Assembly (NCBI RefSeq): GCF_900101265.1 | Contig: NZ_FMZS01000015.1 | Coordinates: 1 to 64,000 of the forward strand | Length of the DNA: 64,000 nt | Origin: Massilia sp. PDC64 | Lineage (GTDB): Bacteria > Pseudomonadota > Gammaproteobacteria > Burkholderiales > Burkholderiaceae_D | Direction of reading: 5' to 3' | Shown: positions 7,824 to 15,464 of the stretch, piece after piece | Layout of the letters: each line of letters opens with the position of its first letter | Numbering within the stretch: the first letter of the stretch is position 1 | Translations under genes and position numbers: made by a program | The notes under the pieces: generated by a model | What the model saw: the letters and a program-made list of their open reading frames with translations, nothing else | The model's database searches: none | What the model was told of the DNA's origin: nothing

Positions 7824-7882
7824 GGCCTTCCTTCTGGTGGGATGGGTTGATCGCAGATTAACGTAAAGGTCCTTGTGTCAAT

Positions 7883-7896
7883 GTGCGGTGCCGCAC
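7883..7896. promoter_or_regulatory. 5-4-5 palindromic operator, copy 4 (GTGCG-GTGC-CGCAC)
   Basis: This perfect inverted repeat, read on the minus strand, has the flanks CG and ATTG of the consensus. It lies between the divergent AsmA gene (67 bp from its start) and the DUF4398 lipoprotein gene (120 bp). On the minus strand TAATCT begins 30 bases from the centre, the same hexamer at the same distance as at copy 5. Confidence 0.6.
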
Positions 7897-8008
7897 CGTA
7901 GCCCGGCCGCAGGCGGGACAAGGCCGTGTCTATGTGCGCCAGCGAACCGATCTCGTCGGGCGTGAGGGTTATAACGTTACCAACACAATCTAAACCAGGA
8001 GTCGCAAG

Positions 8009-8404
8009 ATGGATACGAAATCGATGAACCTGCTGATGCGGGTCGGCGCAGCCGCCGTGGTGCTTTCGCTGGCTGCTTGCGCCAGCCCGGAAAAGACCCC
8101 GGCCACGGCTGCCGTCGCGGTTTCGCACAATGCCGTCGAGAATGCCGTCACGGCGGGCGCGCCCGAGCTGGCGCCGGCCGAGATCTCCGCCGCGCGCGAC
8201 AAGATGATGCGCGCCAACCAGGCCCTCGCCGCCAAGGATTACAAGACGGCCCGCGAACTCGCCGTCCAGGCCCAGGCCGACGCGAAGCTGGCGCAGAGCA
8301 AGGCCAATTCGGCCAAGGCCACGGCCGCCGCCGACGCGCTCAACGAAGACCTGCGCGTGCTGCGCCAGGAAGTCGACCGCGCCAATTCCGACCAGCAGCA
8401 GTGA
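8009..8404 (+). CDS. DUF4398-domain lipoprotein
   Basis: The 131-residue product has a lipoprotein signal (lipobox LAAC, Cys about residue 24). An Ala/Lys-rich alpha-helical domain of DUF4398 type follows (APAEISAARDKMMRANQALAAKDY...). It is probably an outer-membrane lipoprotein with a helical-hairpin or coiled-coil body. The ribosome binding site is CCAGGAGTCGCAAG. The next gene, 34 bp downstream, carries a similar helical domain fused to OmpA, so the two are likely partners in one operon. Confidence 0.87.
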   Translation: MDTKSMNLLMRVGAAAVVLSLAACASPEKTPATAAVAVSHNAVENAVTAGAPELAPAEISAARDKMMRANQALAAKDYKTARELAVQAQADAKLAQSKANSAKATAAADALNEDLRVLRQEVDRANSDQQQ

Positions 8405-8438
8405 TACCCAATAACAAGAACCGCAGAAAGGAAGCATC

Positions 8439-9362
8439 ATGACAATGAATTTCCTGAAGGCCCTCGTCGTTGCCGGCACGATCGCCCTGGCCGGCTGCAG
8501 CACCGTCCCGACCACCACGCCCACGCTGGACGAGGCGCGCGCCGACTTCGTCGCGGCGAACAACAATCCGCAGGTCGCGACGTACGCGCAGATGGAATTC
8601 AGGCAGGCCAGCGAAGCGCTCGACCGCGCCAACCAGGCCGCCGCCAAGCGCGAGAGCCTGGACACGATCGACCGCCTGGCCTATGTCGCCAAGCAGAAGA
8701 TCGCCACGGCCCAGGAAGTGGCGAAGACGAAGGCCGCCGAGGCCGAGGTCGCGAATGCGGCCCGCGAACGCGACCGCGTCCAGCTGGAAGCCCGCACCGC
8801 CGAAGCGGACCGCGCCAAGCGTGACGCCGTCGCCGCCCAGGCCCAGGCTGCCGCCGCCCAGGCACAGGCCCAGGATGCGCAGGCGCAGGCCGCCGCGGCC
8901 CAGCAACAGGCCGCCCAGCAGGCCGACCGCGCCGCACGTCTGGAAGCCCTGCTCGTCGAACTGCATGCGCAGAAGACGGAGCGCGGCATGGTCGTCACCA
9001 TCGGCGACGTGCTGTTCGCCACGGACCGCGCGGAACTGAACGCGAACGGCATGGCAACCGTGAAAAAACTGGCCGAGATCATGACGCAGAACCCCGACCG
9101 CACGGTCATGGTCGAAGGATTTACCGACAGCACGGGCACCGCGGCCCACAACAAGGACCTGTCCGAACGCCGCGCGGCGTCCGTGGCCCAGGCCCTCGTC
9201 GGCCTCGGCGTGGCGCGCGAACGCATCGCCATGCGCGGTTATGGCGAGGCATTCCCGGTCGCGCCGAACGACACGGCCGCGAACCGCCAGCTGAACCGCC
9301 GCGTGGAGATCGTGCTGTCGAACGCCGGCGCACCGATCCCGCCCCGAGCGGCGCAGCGCTGA
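8439..9362 (+). CDS. DUF4398-OmpA fusion lipoprotein
   Basis: The 307-residue product has a lipobox (LAGC) and a DUF4398-like helix bundle (about residues 28-100). A long Ala/Gln-rich coiled coil follows (about 100-175, with AQAQAAAAQAQAQDAQAQ-type heptads). The C-terminal OmpA peptidoglycan-binding domain (about 185-298) has VLFATDRAELN, FTDSTGT and NRQLNRRVEIV. It likely spans the periplasm from outer membrane to peptidoglycan. AAAGGAAG precedes the start. It shares domains with the preceding gene, which suggests duplication. Confidence 0.92.
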   Translation: MTMNFLKALVVAGTIALAGCSTVPTTTPTLDEARADFVAANNNPQVATYAQMEFRQASEALDRANQAAAKRESLDTIDRLAYVAKQKIATAQEVAKTKAAEAEVANAARERDRVQLEARTAEADRAKRDAVAAQAQAAAAQAQAQDAQAQAAAAQQQAAQQADRAARLEALLVELHAQKTERGMVVTIGDVLFATDRAELNANGMATVKKLAEIMTQNPDRTVMVEGFTDSTGTAAHNKDLSERRAASVAQALVGLGVARERIAMRGYGEAFPVAPNDTAANRQLNRRVEIVLSNAGAPIPPRAAQR

Positions 9363-9370
9363 AGCGGGGG

Positions 9371-9478
9371 CCTCGCAAACCTGCTGCGCGTTGCATTTTT
9401 GTCCTGCGATGCTCGCTGTACTCAAGTACAGCTCCGCTTCTCGAACAAAACTGCTGCCGCTCGCGACGGTTTTCGAGG
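9371..9478. repeat. Nested palindromic intergenic element
   Basis: A perfect 8-bp dyad, GCTGTACT-CA-AGTACAGC (9415-9432), lies at the centre of a larger symmetric structure. TTTTTGT on the left faces ACAAAAC on the right, and the outer arms CCTCGCAAACC (9371-9381) and GGTTTTCGAGG (9468-9478) pair with one mismatch. The element fills nearly the whole gap between the OmpA-fusion gene and the ferritin-like gene. It may be a small non-autonomous repeat, a terminator-like structure or both. Confidence 0.55.
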
Positions 9479-9515
9479 CACCCGGATTTAAAACTTACTG
9501 AAAGAGGAACGATTC

Positions 9516-10052
9516 ATGGAACAGAACGCATCCAACCTGGCGCACGGCTTCGACATCGCGGAAATCCGCCGCGCGGCCGCGAATCTCGAAGACGGCGCCG
9601 TGACCGATGGCTACGCGGCCGACCGCGAAGCCGTCATCGCCATGCTCAACGCCGCACTGGCGACGGAACTGCTGTGCGTGCTGCGCTACAAGCGCCACTA
9701 CTACACGGTCAGCGGCCCCAACACGGGCCACATCAAGGCCGAGTTCCTCGAGCATGCGCAGCAGGAGCAGGACCACGCCGACCGCATCGCCGAGCGCATC
9801 GTCCAGCTGAACGGTTCGCCGAACTTCAACCCGGCCACGCTGACCCAGCGCAGCCATGCGGAGTACGACGATTCGGAAGACGTGCAAGCGATGATCCGCG
9901 CCGACCTGATCGCCGAGCGCGTCGCGATCGAATCCTACCGCCAGATGATCCAGGCCATCGGCGACAAGGATCCGACCACAAAGATCATGCTGACCGAGAT
10001 CCTGGCCACCGAGGAAGAGCACGCCGACGACATGCGTGACCTGCTGGCCTGA
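9516..10052 (+). CDS. Bacterioferritin-like ferritin-superfamily protein
   Basis: The 178-residue product is a four-helix bundle with ligand positions typical of a di-iron ferritin: Glu51 in helix 1, the EQDH group (84-87), the LIAERVAIESY helix (131-141) and the EEEH group (166-169). The family stores iron or protects DNA and protein from iron-driven oxidation. GAAAGAGGAACG precedes the start. It is followed after 37 bp by the YqjD-like gene, so stress-inducible co-expression is likely. Bacterioferritin and a DPS-like assignment cannot be separated from sequence alone. Confidence 0.85.
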   Translation: MEQNASNLAHGFDIAEIRRAAANLEDGAVTDGYAADREAVIAMLNAALATELLCVLRYKRHYYTVSGPNTGHIKAEFLEHAQQEQDHADRIAERIVQLNGSPNFNPATLTQRSHAEYDDSEDVQAMIRADLIAERVAIESYRQMIQAIGDKDPTTKIMLTEILATEEEHADDMRDLLA

Positions 10053-10089
10053 ACCTTTACCCACCACTACCTACAACAAGGAGTACACC

Positions 10090-10428
10090 ATGTTAGAGTC
10101 CATCCGCGCCAACGCCAACGCTTCCCAACTCAACGGCGCAGCGAACAATGCTTCCAGCGACATGAAGTCGCTCGTCAAGGACGCACAGTCGCTGCTGAGC
10201 GCCGCCGCTTCCCTCACCGGCAACAAGGCCGACGAACTGCGCGAGCGCGGCATGGAACTGCTCGACCAGGCGTTGGGCAAGGCCGGCAAGTACCAGGATC
10301 AAGCCGTGGTCAAGAGCAAGGAACTGGCGCGCGCGACCGATGTCTACGTGAAGGACAACCCATGGCGCACCGTCGCCGTGGCGGCCGGCGTCGGCCTGCT
10401 GCTGGGTGTCATTCTGGGCCGCAAATAA
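10090..10428 (+). CDS. DUF883 family protein (YqjD/ElaB-like)
   Basis: The 112-residue product has an amphipathic helical body and a C-terminal tail anchor (NPWRTVAVAAGVGLLLGVILGRK region, last 23 residues). In E. coli such proteins tether inactive ribosomes to the membrane in stationary phase. The start at 10,090 is preceded by CAAGGAGTACACC; an earlier in-frame ATG at 10,036 overlaps the ferritin gene. It is the first of three genes that match the E. coli yqjD-yqjE-yqjK order. Confidence 0.88.
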   Translation: MLESIRANANASQLNGAANNASSDMKSLVKDAQSLLSAAASLTGNKADELRERGMELLDQALGKAGKYQDQAVVKSKELARATDVYVKDNPWRTVAVAAGVGLLLGVILGRK

Positions 10429-10446
10429 TTCCGGTCGGGGGCAGCC

Positions 10447-10833
10447 ATGGATAACAATGAAACCGTCGTGCATAGCCCCGGCCTCATGGGTGGGATAACG
10501 GGCCTGGCAAAGAACCTGTTCGGGCTCGTGGTGTCGCGCGTGGAACTTGCCGCGCTCGAGCTGTCCGAAGTGCGCAACCACGTGATCGAACTCGTGGCCA
10601 TCTTCGCGATGGCCGCCCTGGCCACGTGGTTCGCACTGGCCTACGGCACCGCCACGATCGTGGCCCTGGCCTGGGATGAAATGGGCTGGAAGATCCTGCT
10701 CGTCATGTTCGTCGTGTTCGCCGTCATCACGCTGATCCTCGTGATGAAGGGGCTGTCGCTGCTCAAGCAGGGCAAGCTGGCGTTCCCGGAGACGATGAAG
10801 GAATTGCGCAACGACCGCGACATGCTGTTGTAA
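10447..10833 (+). CDS. Phage-holin-superfamily membrane protein (YqjE-like)
   Basis: The 128-residue product has two strong membrane helices (about residues 45-68 and 75-98) after an amphipathic N-terminal helix (LFGLVVSRVELAALELSEVR). This is the layout of YqjE / phage holin family 3_6 proteins. Function is unproven; it probably works with its DUF883 neighbour at the inner membrane. It lies 18 bp after that gene and 18 bp before the next, within one transcript. Confidence 0.85.
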   Translation: MDNNETVVHSPGLMGGITGLAKNLFGLVVSRVELAALELSEVRNHVIELVAIFAMAALATWFALAYGTATIVALAWDEMGWKILLVMFVVFAVITLILVMKGLSLLKQGKLAFPETMKELRNDRDMLL

Positions 10834-10851
10834 CCGGACCGGAGAAGAGCT

Positions 10852-11217
10852 ATGGAAAAAACGATCGGCCATCACACGCATGGCTCCCTTGAAGAGCGCA
10901 AGCGGGCGTTATTGCGCGACGGCGAGTTCTACCGCAGCGGTGTCGCCCACGCGCGCGCCCAGATCAAGCACGCGGCGCGCCCCGAAGTCATCTTTCATTC
11001 GGCGCTCGACCACGCGACCTGGGTGCTGCGTACCCGCGCCGATGCATTGCTCAAGCCGACCGGCACGAGCATCTCGGTACTGGCCCCGTATGCCCTGACC
11101 GTGCTGGGCTTCATCCGCAAGCGCAAGCTCGGCAAGCCGGCGCTGGGCGTGGCCGCCGTCCTGGGCGCGCTCGGTTGGTACTTGCAGCGCAAACGCGCGC
11201 AGCAAGTGGCATACTAG
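10852..11217 (+). CDS. Small membrane protein, YqjK position
   Basis: The 121-residue product has a charged helical N-terminus (SLEERKRALLRDGEFYR) and one or two weak membrane helices near the end (ISVLAPYALTVLGFIRKRK and LGVAAVLGALGWYLQRKR). I do not see a named domain. Position after yqjD- and yqjE-like genes suggests a YqjK-like partner, but sequence support for that is thin. GGAGAAGAGCT precedes the start. The unit ends at a strong terminator (11,275-11,312). Confidence 0.75.
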   Translation: MEKTIGHHTHGSLEERKRALLRDGEFYRSGVAHARAQIKHAARPEVIFHSALDHATWVLRTRADALLKPTGTSISVLAPYALTVLGFIRKRKLGKPALGVAAVLGALGWYLQRKRAQQVAY

Positions 11218-11274
11218 GGACAACGCGGCGTGATCCACTCGATCGCGCCTTGCACGAATATGGTGGGGCTTGAG

Positions 11275-11312
11275 CGGCGTCGCAATCTACGATTGGACGC
11301 CGTCTTTTTTTT
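11275..11312 (+). terminator. Intrinsic terminator of the ferritin-yqjDE-like operon
   Basis: A stem of about 12 bp (CGGCGTC plus CAATC on the left; GATTG plus GACGCCG on the right, one bulge, TAC loop) is followed by TC and eight T residues at 11,305-11,312. Confidence 0.9.
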
Positions 11313-11333
11313 GCCCCACGCCACCATCCCATG

Positions 11334-11356
11334 AAAAAAGCCGGCAGAGCCGGCTT
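11334..11356 (-). terminator. Intrinsic terminator of the glycine-zipper lipoprotein gene
   Basis: AGCCGGC and GCCGGCT pair around AGA. On the minus strand the hairpin is followed by six U residues. It lies 24 bp past the stop at 11,380. Confidence 0.82.
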
Positions 11357-11379
11357 CAAGATGACGCGAGGCGCACCGC

Positions 11380-11856
11380 TCAATAACGGTAGACGCGGCC
11401 GTCGACGATGCGCACGCGGTTGCCCACGCGCAGGTCATACACATTGTCCTGGACGATGGTGCGATATTCGCCATTGTCGAGGCGGACATTGACTGCGTAC
11501 TGTTGTTGACCTGCGCCCTCGCGGTTCGCTTCCACGCGGTTACCGATGGCCGCGCCCGCCACACCGCCGGCGACGGTTGCCGCGGTCCGGCCGCCGCCAC
11601 TGCCGACCTGGTTGCCGGCCAATGCACCGACGAGGCCGCCGACGATCGCACCGGCACCGCTCGTGTGGCCTTCACCGCTGGTCACCTGGATCGATTCGAT
11701 CGTGCCGTAGCCCGTCGAAGCCGTGTTGTCGTAGCCGTTGCGGTAGCCATTGTTGTAGCCATCGTTGGCGTAGTACGGCTGGGACGACTGGCTGGCGCAG
11801 CCACCGAGGAGCGCACTGGCCGCGACGAGGGCGGCAAGGGTACGAGTAGCTTTCAT
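11380..11856 (-). CDS. Glycine-zipper 2TM lipoprotein (SlyB/Pcp-like)
   Basis: The 158-residue product has a lipobox (LGGC), then an Asn/Tyr/Gly-rich spacer with repeated NGYRNGYDN-type units. The glycine-zipper domain (about residues 75-115: GAGAIVGGLVGALAGNQVG, GGVAGAAIGNRVE) and the closing YAVNVRLDNGEYRTIV...VGNRVRIVDG strand follow. SlyB-like proteins stabilise outer-membrane complexes under stress. AGGAGAAC precedes the start at 11,856. Two palindromes lie upstream: operator copy 5 and the unrelated TACGCA dyad at 11,891. Confidence 0.88.
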   Translation of the reverse strand: MKATRTLAALVAASALLGGCASQSSQPYYANDGYNNGYRNGYDNTASTGYGTIESIQVTSGEGHTSGAGAIVGGLVGALAGNQVGSGGGRTAATVAGGVAGAAIGNRVEANREGAGQQQYAVNVRLDNGEYRTIVQDNVYDLRVGNRVRIVDGRVYRY

Positions 11857-11890
11857 GACTTGTTCTCCTGGCAAAGATGTAGGACCAGAT

Positions 11891-11906
11891 TACGCAGTCA
11901 TGCGTA
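11891..11906. promoter_or_regulatory. Second palindrome in the glycine-zipper promoter (TACGCA-N4-TGCGTA)
   Basis: TACGCA-GTCA-TGCGTA is a perfect 6-4-6 inverted repeat. It lies between operator copy 5 and the start at 11,856 and abuts the putative -10 hexamer TAATCT. Its arms do not fit the GTGCG half-site, so a different regulator, possibly a repressor, is a reasonable reading. Confidence 0.45.
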
Positions 11907-11914
11907 AGGGGTCT

Positions 11915-11928
11915 GTGCGATGACGCAC
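11915..11928. promoter_or_regulatory. 5-4-5 palindromic operator, copy 5 (GTGCG-ATGA-CGCAC)
   Basis: This perfect inverted repeat is centred 66 bp upstream of the start at 11,856. On the minus strand TAATCT starts 30 bases from the centre, as at copy 4. The divergent Cys-repeat gene starts 141 bp away on the other side. Confidence 0.6.
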
Positions 11929-12061
11929 ACCTCCCGGCTGCTCATCCGATGCTTTTTCATCATCTTTTTTCGTGTGTTCGTCAGCGAACAGAAATCGTCG
12001 TTACGGCAGAGTACAACGTCACCATTGGTTGGAAAAAAAGAGTGTCACAAGGAGAACAAGA

Positions 12062-12610
12062 ATGCGAACACCACACATGATCCTGCTGCTGGCTGCTGCC
12101 CTGATGTGGGCTGCAGGCCATGTCCGCGCGGCGACCCCGGAAGCGAAGCTGGCCTACCAGCAGGCACGCGACGCGGCGGCGGCCGAGTACAAGAACGCGC
12201 GCGCCCGCTGCGATGCCATCACGGGCAATCCGAAGGACGTCTGCGTGCTGGAAGCGAAGGCCGCACGCGTGCGCACCGAGGAAGAAGCGCGCGCCAAATA
12301 CGAGGACACGCTGAAGGCCTATACGCGGGCACGGATGCGCATCGCGTCCGCCAACTACGACCTCGACAAGGCACGCTGCGCCGGGCTCACGGGCAACGAC
12401 AAGGATGTGTGCCAGGAACAGGCCAAGGCCCGTCTCGTCGCCGCGCAGGCCGATGCGAAGGCGGACCAGAAAACGATCGAAGCGCGCAACGAAGCGCGCG
12501 AGGACAAGCTGTCCGCCGCGTACCGCGTCGCCCTGGAGAAATGCGATGCGTTCGCCGGCGCCGCCAAGGATCAATGCGTCTCGGCCGCCAAAGCCGAGTT
12601 CGGCAAATAA
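12062..12610 (+). CDS. Exported protein with three C-x10-C repeats, unknown function
   Basis: The 182-residue product has a signal peptide (about residues 1-23, cleavage after VRA) and an Ala/Lys/Glu-rich helical body. Three near-identical units occur: CDAITGNPKDVC (50-61), CAGLTGNDKDVC (106-117) and CDAFAGAAKDQC (161-172). Each is followed by an acidic AKA helix. The cysteine spacing is always 10 residues and the period is 55-56 residues. I read each unit as a helical hairpin closed by a disulfide in the periplasm. I do not recognise a named family. AAGGAGAACAAG precedes the start at 12,062. Confidence 0.8.
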   Translation: MRTPHMILLLAAALMWAAGHVRAATPEAKLAYQQARDAAAAEYKNARARCDAITGNPKDVCVLEAKAARVRTEEEARAKYEDTLKAYTRARMRIASANYDLDKARCAGLTGNDKDVCQEQAKARLVAAQADAKADQKTIEARNEAREDKLSAAYRVALEKCDAFAGAAKDQCVSAAKAEFGK

Positions 12611-12676
12611 GCGGAATGATCCGCACCTCGCTCATGTAGAGCATAACCAAGTACCACCACTGACAAGGAGTTCACC

Positions 12677-12991
12677 ATGAACGTCACCAAACGCATCGCC
12701 ACCGCCATCTTCACCGCCACCGTCGCTTTCACCATCGTCGGCTGCTCGTCGAGCCCGACCCGTGAAAGCACCGGCGAGTACATCGACGATGCCGCCATCA
12801 CCGCGAAAGTGAAGGCCGCGATCTTCAACGAGCCGACCCTGAAGGCGACCGAGATCAATGTCGAGACCTACAAGGGCGACGTGCAGCTGTCGGGCTTCGT
12901 GGCCCAGCCGCAGGACGCGCAGAAGGCCGCTGACGTCGCACGTGGCGTGAAAGGTGTGTCGTCGGTCAAGAACGACATCCGCGTAAAATAA
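12677..12991 (+). CDS. BON-domain lipoprotein (OsmY-like)
   Basis: The 104-residue product has a lipobox (IVGC) and one BON domain (about residues 35-104): YIDDAAITAKVKAAIFNEPTLKATEINVET, DVQLSGFV and the final GVSSVKNDIRVK. It closely resembles the BON protein at 5314-5646, so the two are probably paralogs. ACAAGGAGTTCACC precedes the start. A GCGGA-ATGA-TCCGC dyad lies directly after the preceding stop at 12,611-12,624, with no T-run. Confidence 0.88.
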   Translation: MNVTKRIATAIFTATVAFTIVGCSSSPTRESTGEYIDDAAITAKVKAAIFNEPTLKATEINVETYKGDVQLSGFVAQPQDAQKAADVARGVKGVSSVKNDIRVK

Positions 12992-13050
12992 GCTGACCGG
13001 GCGGCTCGCACGCGGGCCGGCCCGGCAGTCGTTCGATTGCTGCGCCATGC

Positions 13051-13085
13051 GGCATCCGCCGGGCAGGAAACTGCCGGTGGATGCC
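13051..13085 (+). terminator. Strong GAAA-loop stem, probable terminator of the BON gene
   Basis: GGCATCCGCCGGGCAG pairs with CTGCCGGTGGATGCC around a GAAA tetraloop (about 15 bp, one mismatch and one bulge). A U-rich stretch (CTGTTTTGTTTG) follows after about ten bases, so the U-run is displaced. The hairpin also lies just before the AI-2E-family gene start, so a role in its leader is possible. Confidence 0.6.
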
Positions 13086-13115
13086 CGGGTCCGGCTGTTT
13101 TGTTTGAAGGCATGT

Positions 13116-14396
13116 ATGGTGCAGCTCGCCCAATCCGGCCCCGCGACGTCCGAGGCATCCAACCCAGTCACGCCGGTTGCCGCACCGGCGGTGGACGTGG
13201 ACCAGGCGGCGCGCGACGCGGGCCTCGTCAGCGCAGGCGGAGCACCCACGGGCGAAGAGCTCGGTGCCGTCCACGGCAACCTGCGCCTGCCCGTCCACGT
13301 GAATGCGCGCGGCCTCACGCTCGGCGTGATCGCCACCGTCGCGTTCATCTTCGGCCTGCAGTGGGCCAAGAATTTCTTCGTGCCGCTTTTGCTCGGCATC
13401 TTCATCGCCTACACGCTGAGTCCCGTCGTGCGCTGGCTGGAGCGCTGGCACATCAGGCGCGCTATCGGGGCCACGCTCGTCACGGGCCTCATCCTCGTCG
13501 GCATGGCGCTCACGATGCAGCGGGTGCAGGGCGAATTCCTCAACATCGTCGACGAACTCCCGACCCTGACCCACAAGGTCACGCGCATTCTCACGGACGG
13601 ATCGGACGGGCCGTCGACGATCCAGCAGGTGCAGGCCGCCGCGGCCGAGCTCGAACAGGCCGCCGCCAACGCGGGCGGTGCGAAGCGGGCCACGCCGCCG
13701 CGGCGGGCGGCGGCACCGGCCGTCGCACAGACGCCCGGCGCCAGCAATTTCCGCATCATGGACTGGCTGCTGGCCGGTTCCGTCGGCCTGGCCAGCTTCA
13801 TCTCGCAAGCGACGATGGTCGTGTTCCTCGTGTTCTTCCTGCTGCTGGCGGGGGACACGTTCAAGCGCAAGCTCGTCAAGCTGACGGGACCGTCGCTGAC
13901 GCAGAAAAAAGTGACGGTGCACATTCTGGAAGACATCAACACGTCCATCCAGAACTATATGTTCATGCTGCTCGTCACGAACGTGCTGCTGGCGCTGCTG
14001 ATGTGGGTGGCGCTGCGCCTCATCGGCCTGGAAAACGCGGGCGCGTGGGCGATCTTCGCCGGCGTGGCCCACATCATGCCTTACTTCGGCCCGCTCCTGA
14101 TCACGTCGGCCACGGGCCTCGTCGCCTTCCTGCAGTTCGAATCGCTGCAGATGGTGATCCTCGTGGCGGGCGCGTCGCTGGCGATCGCGACGCTCGTCGG
14201 CATGGTCGTCACGACCTGGATGACTGGCAAGATCGCCAAGATGAATCCGGCCGCCGTATTCGTCAGCCTGCTGTTCTGGGGCTGGCTGTGGGGCATGTGG
14301 GGATTGCTGCTCGGCGTCCCCGTCGTCGTCGTGATCAAGGTCGTGGCCGAGCGCGTGGAAGGGATGGAAGTCATCGCCGAACTGCTGGGCGAATGA
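13116..14396 (+). CDS. AI-2E family transporter (PerM-like)
   Basis: The 426-residue inner-membrane protein has paired N-terminal helices (LGVIATVAFIFGLQWAKNFF and VPLLLGIFIAYTLSPVVRWL), a soluble middle with an Ala/Pro-rich insert (about residues 165-205) and four or more C-terminal helices. The PYFGPLLI motif and a final VPVVVVIKVV helix match the UPF0118/PerM/TqsA family of exporters. Substrates vary and cannot be assigned. The start at 13,116 follows TTTGAAGGCATGT; a frame from 13,047 begins inside the stem-loop and is less likely. Confidence 0.88.
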   Translation: MVQLAQSGPATSEASNPVTPVAAPAVDVDQAARDAGLVSAGGAPTGEELGAVHGNLRLPVHVNARGLTLGVIATVAFIFGLQWAKNFFVPLLLGIFIAYTLSPVVRWLERWHIRRAIGATLVTGLILVGMALTMQRVQGEFLNIVDELPTLTHKVTRILTDGSDGPSTIQQVQAAAAELEQAAANAGGAKRATPPRRAAAPAVAQTPGASNFRIMDWLLAGSVGLASFISQATMVVFLVFFLLLAGDTFKRKLVKLTGPSLTQKKVTVHILEDINTSIQNYMFMLLVTNVLLALLMWVALRLIGLENAGAWAIFAGVAHIMPYFGPLLITSATGLVAFLQFESLQMVILVAGASLAIATLVGMVVTTWMTGKIAKMNPAAVFVSLLFWGWLWGMWGLLLGVPVVVVIKVVAERVEGMEVIAELLGE

Positions 14397-14430
14397 CGGC
14401 GCCGCCCGGCATGGGCAGCGCCGCGGTCGT

Positions 14431-15351
14431 TCAGTGCACGGGCGAGGGGCGCGCGTCCGGCGGCGGTGCACCGGGGACGTGCTTGTCCTTCAGGCTGCCC
14501 ATCTGCAGCGCGTACTGGCGGGCGAATTCCGCGCCGAGAAAAAAGATCTGCGCCGAGTAATACACCCAGAGCAGCAGCGCGATCAGCGAGCCGGCCGCGC
14601 CGAAGCTGCTCGTCGTGCCGCTATTGCCGATGTAAAGGCCGATCGCGAACTTCCCGACCGTGAACATGATGGCGGTGCCGAGCGCGCCGATGGTCACGTC
14701 ATGCCACGACAGTTTTACGCGCGGCAGCAGCTTGTAGATCGCGCCGAACATCACCGCGATGACGAGGAAGCTGACGGCCCAGGCCACCCAGCCCAGGATG
14801 ATCGTCGCGGAATGCCACATGCCGCCCAGGTATTTTTCCAGCACGGACAGCGCAGCGGACACGACGAGCGTGAACATCAGCAGCAGGCCCAGGGTCAGGA
14901 TCAGGCCGAACGACAGCAGGCGGGTGCGCACGGTGTCCCACCAGGTGGCGTCCTTGGGTGCCGGGACGTCCCAGATTTCATCCAGGCTGTCCTTGAGTTC
15001 GGCAAACGCACTGGTCGCACCGACCAGCAGCAGGACCGTCGCGATGATCGTCGCCAGCTTGCCGCTTTCCTTGTTGCGGGCACCGGCCAGGATCGCCTGG
15101 ATGGTTTCCGCGCCCTGTTTGCCGACGAGACCACGCAGTTCGTCCAGCAACTGGCCCTGGGCAGCGTCGGTGCCGTAGAAAAAGCCGGCGATCGCGATGA
15201 CGAGCACGAGAATGGGCGCCAGCGAGAACAGGGTGTAGAACGCGAGGGCGGCACCTTTGCTCGATGCCCGGTGGCTCAGCCATTCGGTCACGGCGCAGCG
15301 CATCACGTGGACGACCTGGCGGGAGAAGGGGATCCAGTTTTGTACTGCCAT
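14431..15351 (-). CDS. YihY/BrkB family inner-membrane protein
   Basis: The 306-residue product has six predicted membrane helices and the family signatures: RASSKGAALAFYTLFSLAPIL-type first helix, GVTSAFAEL-like GATSAFAELKDSLDEIWDVP, and WYYSAQIFFLGAEF near the C-terminus (here VYYSAQIFFLGAEFARQY). The family was once thought to be RNase BN; no clear function is established. GGAGGTAACCCG precedes the start. The preceding OmpA gene on the same strand ends in a strong terminator, so this gene probably has its own promoter in 15,394-15,464 or relies on read-through. Confidence 0.9.
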   Translation of the reverse strand: MAVQNWIPFSRQVVHVMRCAVTEWLSHRASSKGAALAFYTLFSLAPILVLVIAIAGFFYGTDAAQGQLLDELRGLVGKQGAETIQAILAGARNKESGKLATIIATVLLLVGATSAFAELKDSLDEIWDVPAPKDATWWDTVRTRLLSFGLILTLGLLLMFTLVVSAALSVLEKYLGGMWHSATIILGWVAWAVSFLVIAVMFGAIYKLLPRVKLSWHDVTIGALGTAIMFTVGKFAIGLYIGNSGTTSSFGAAGSLIALLLWVYYSAQIFFLGAEFARQYALQMGSLKDKHVPGAPPPDARPSPVH

Positions 15352-15365
15352 CGGGTTACCTCCAA

Positions 15366-15393
15366 AAAGACGAACGCGCCCGAAGGCGCGTTC
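15366..15393 (-). terminator. Intrinsic terminator of the OmpA porin gene
   Basis: GAACGCGCC and GGCGCGTTC form a perfect 9-bp stem (15,372-15,380 and 15,385-15,393). On the minus strand the loop is UUCG and the hairpin is followed by GTCTTTTTGG. Confidence 0.85.
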
Positions 15394-15464
15394 AGGGGGC
15401 TACGCCCAGAATCGGTAGCGCGAGCGGGGCGGGGCATCCGGCACCCGCGCCCCGCATGCCCGCG

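Noticed and set aside
12611..12624. GCGGA-ATGA-TCCGC dyad as another operator copy
   Set aside because: It has the 5-4-5 shape but not the GTRCG half-site and lies directly after a stop codon.
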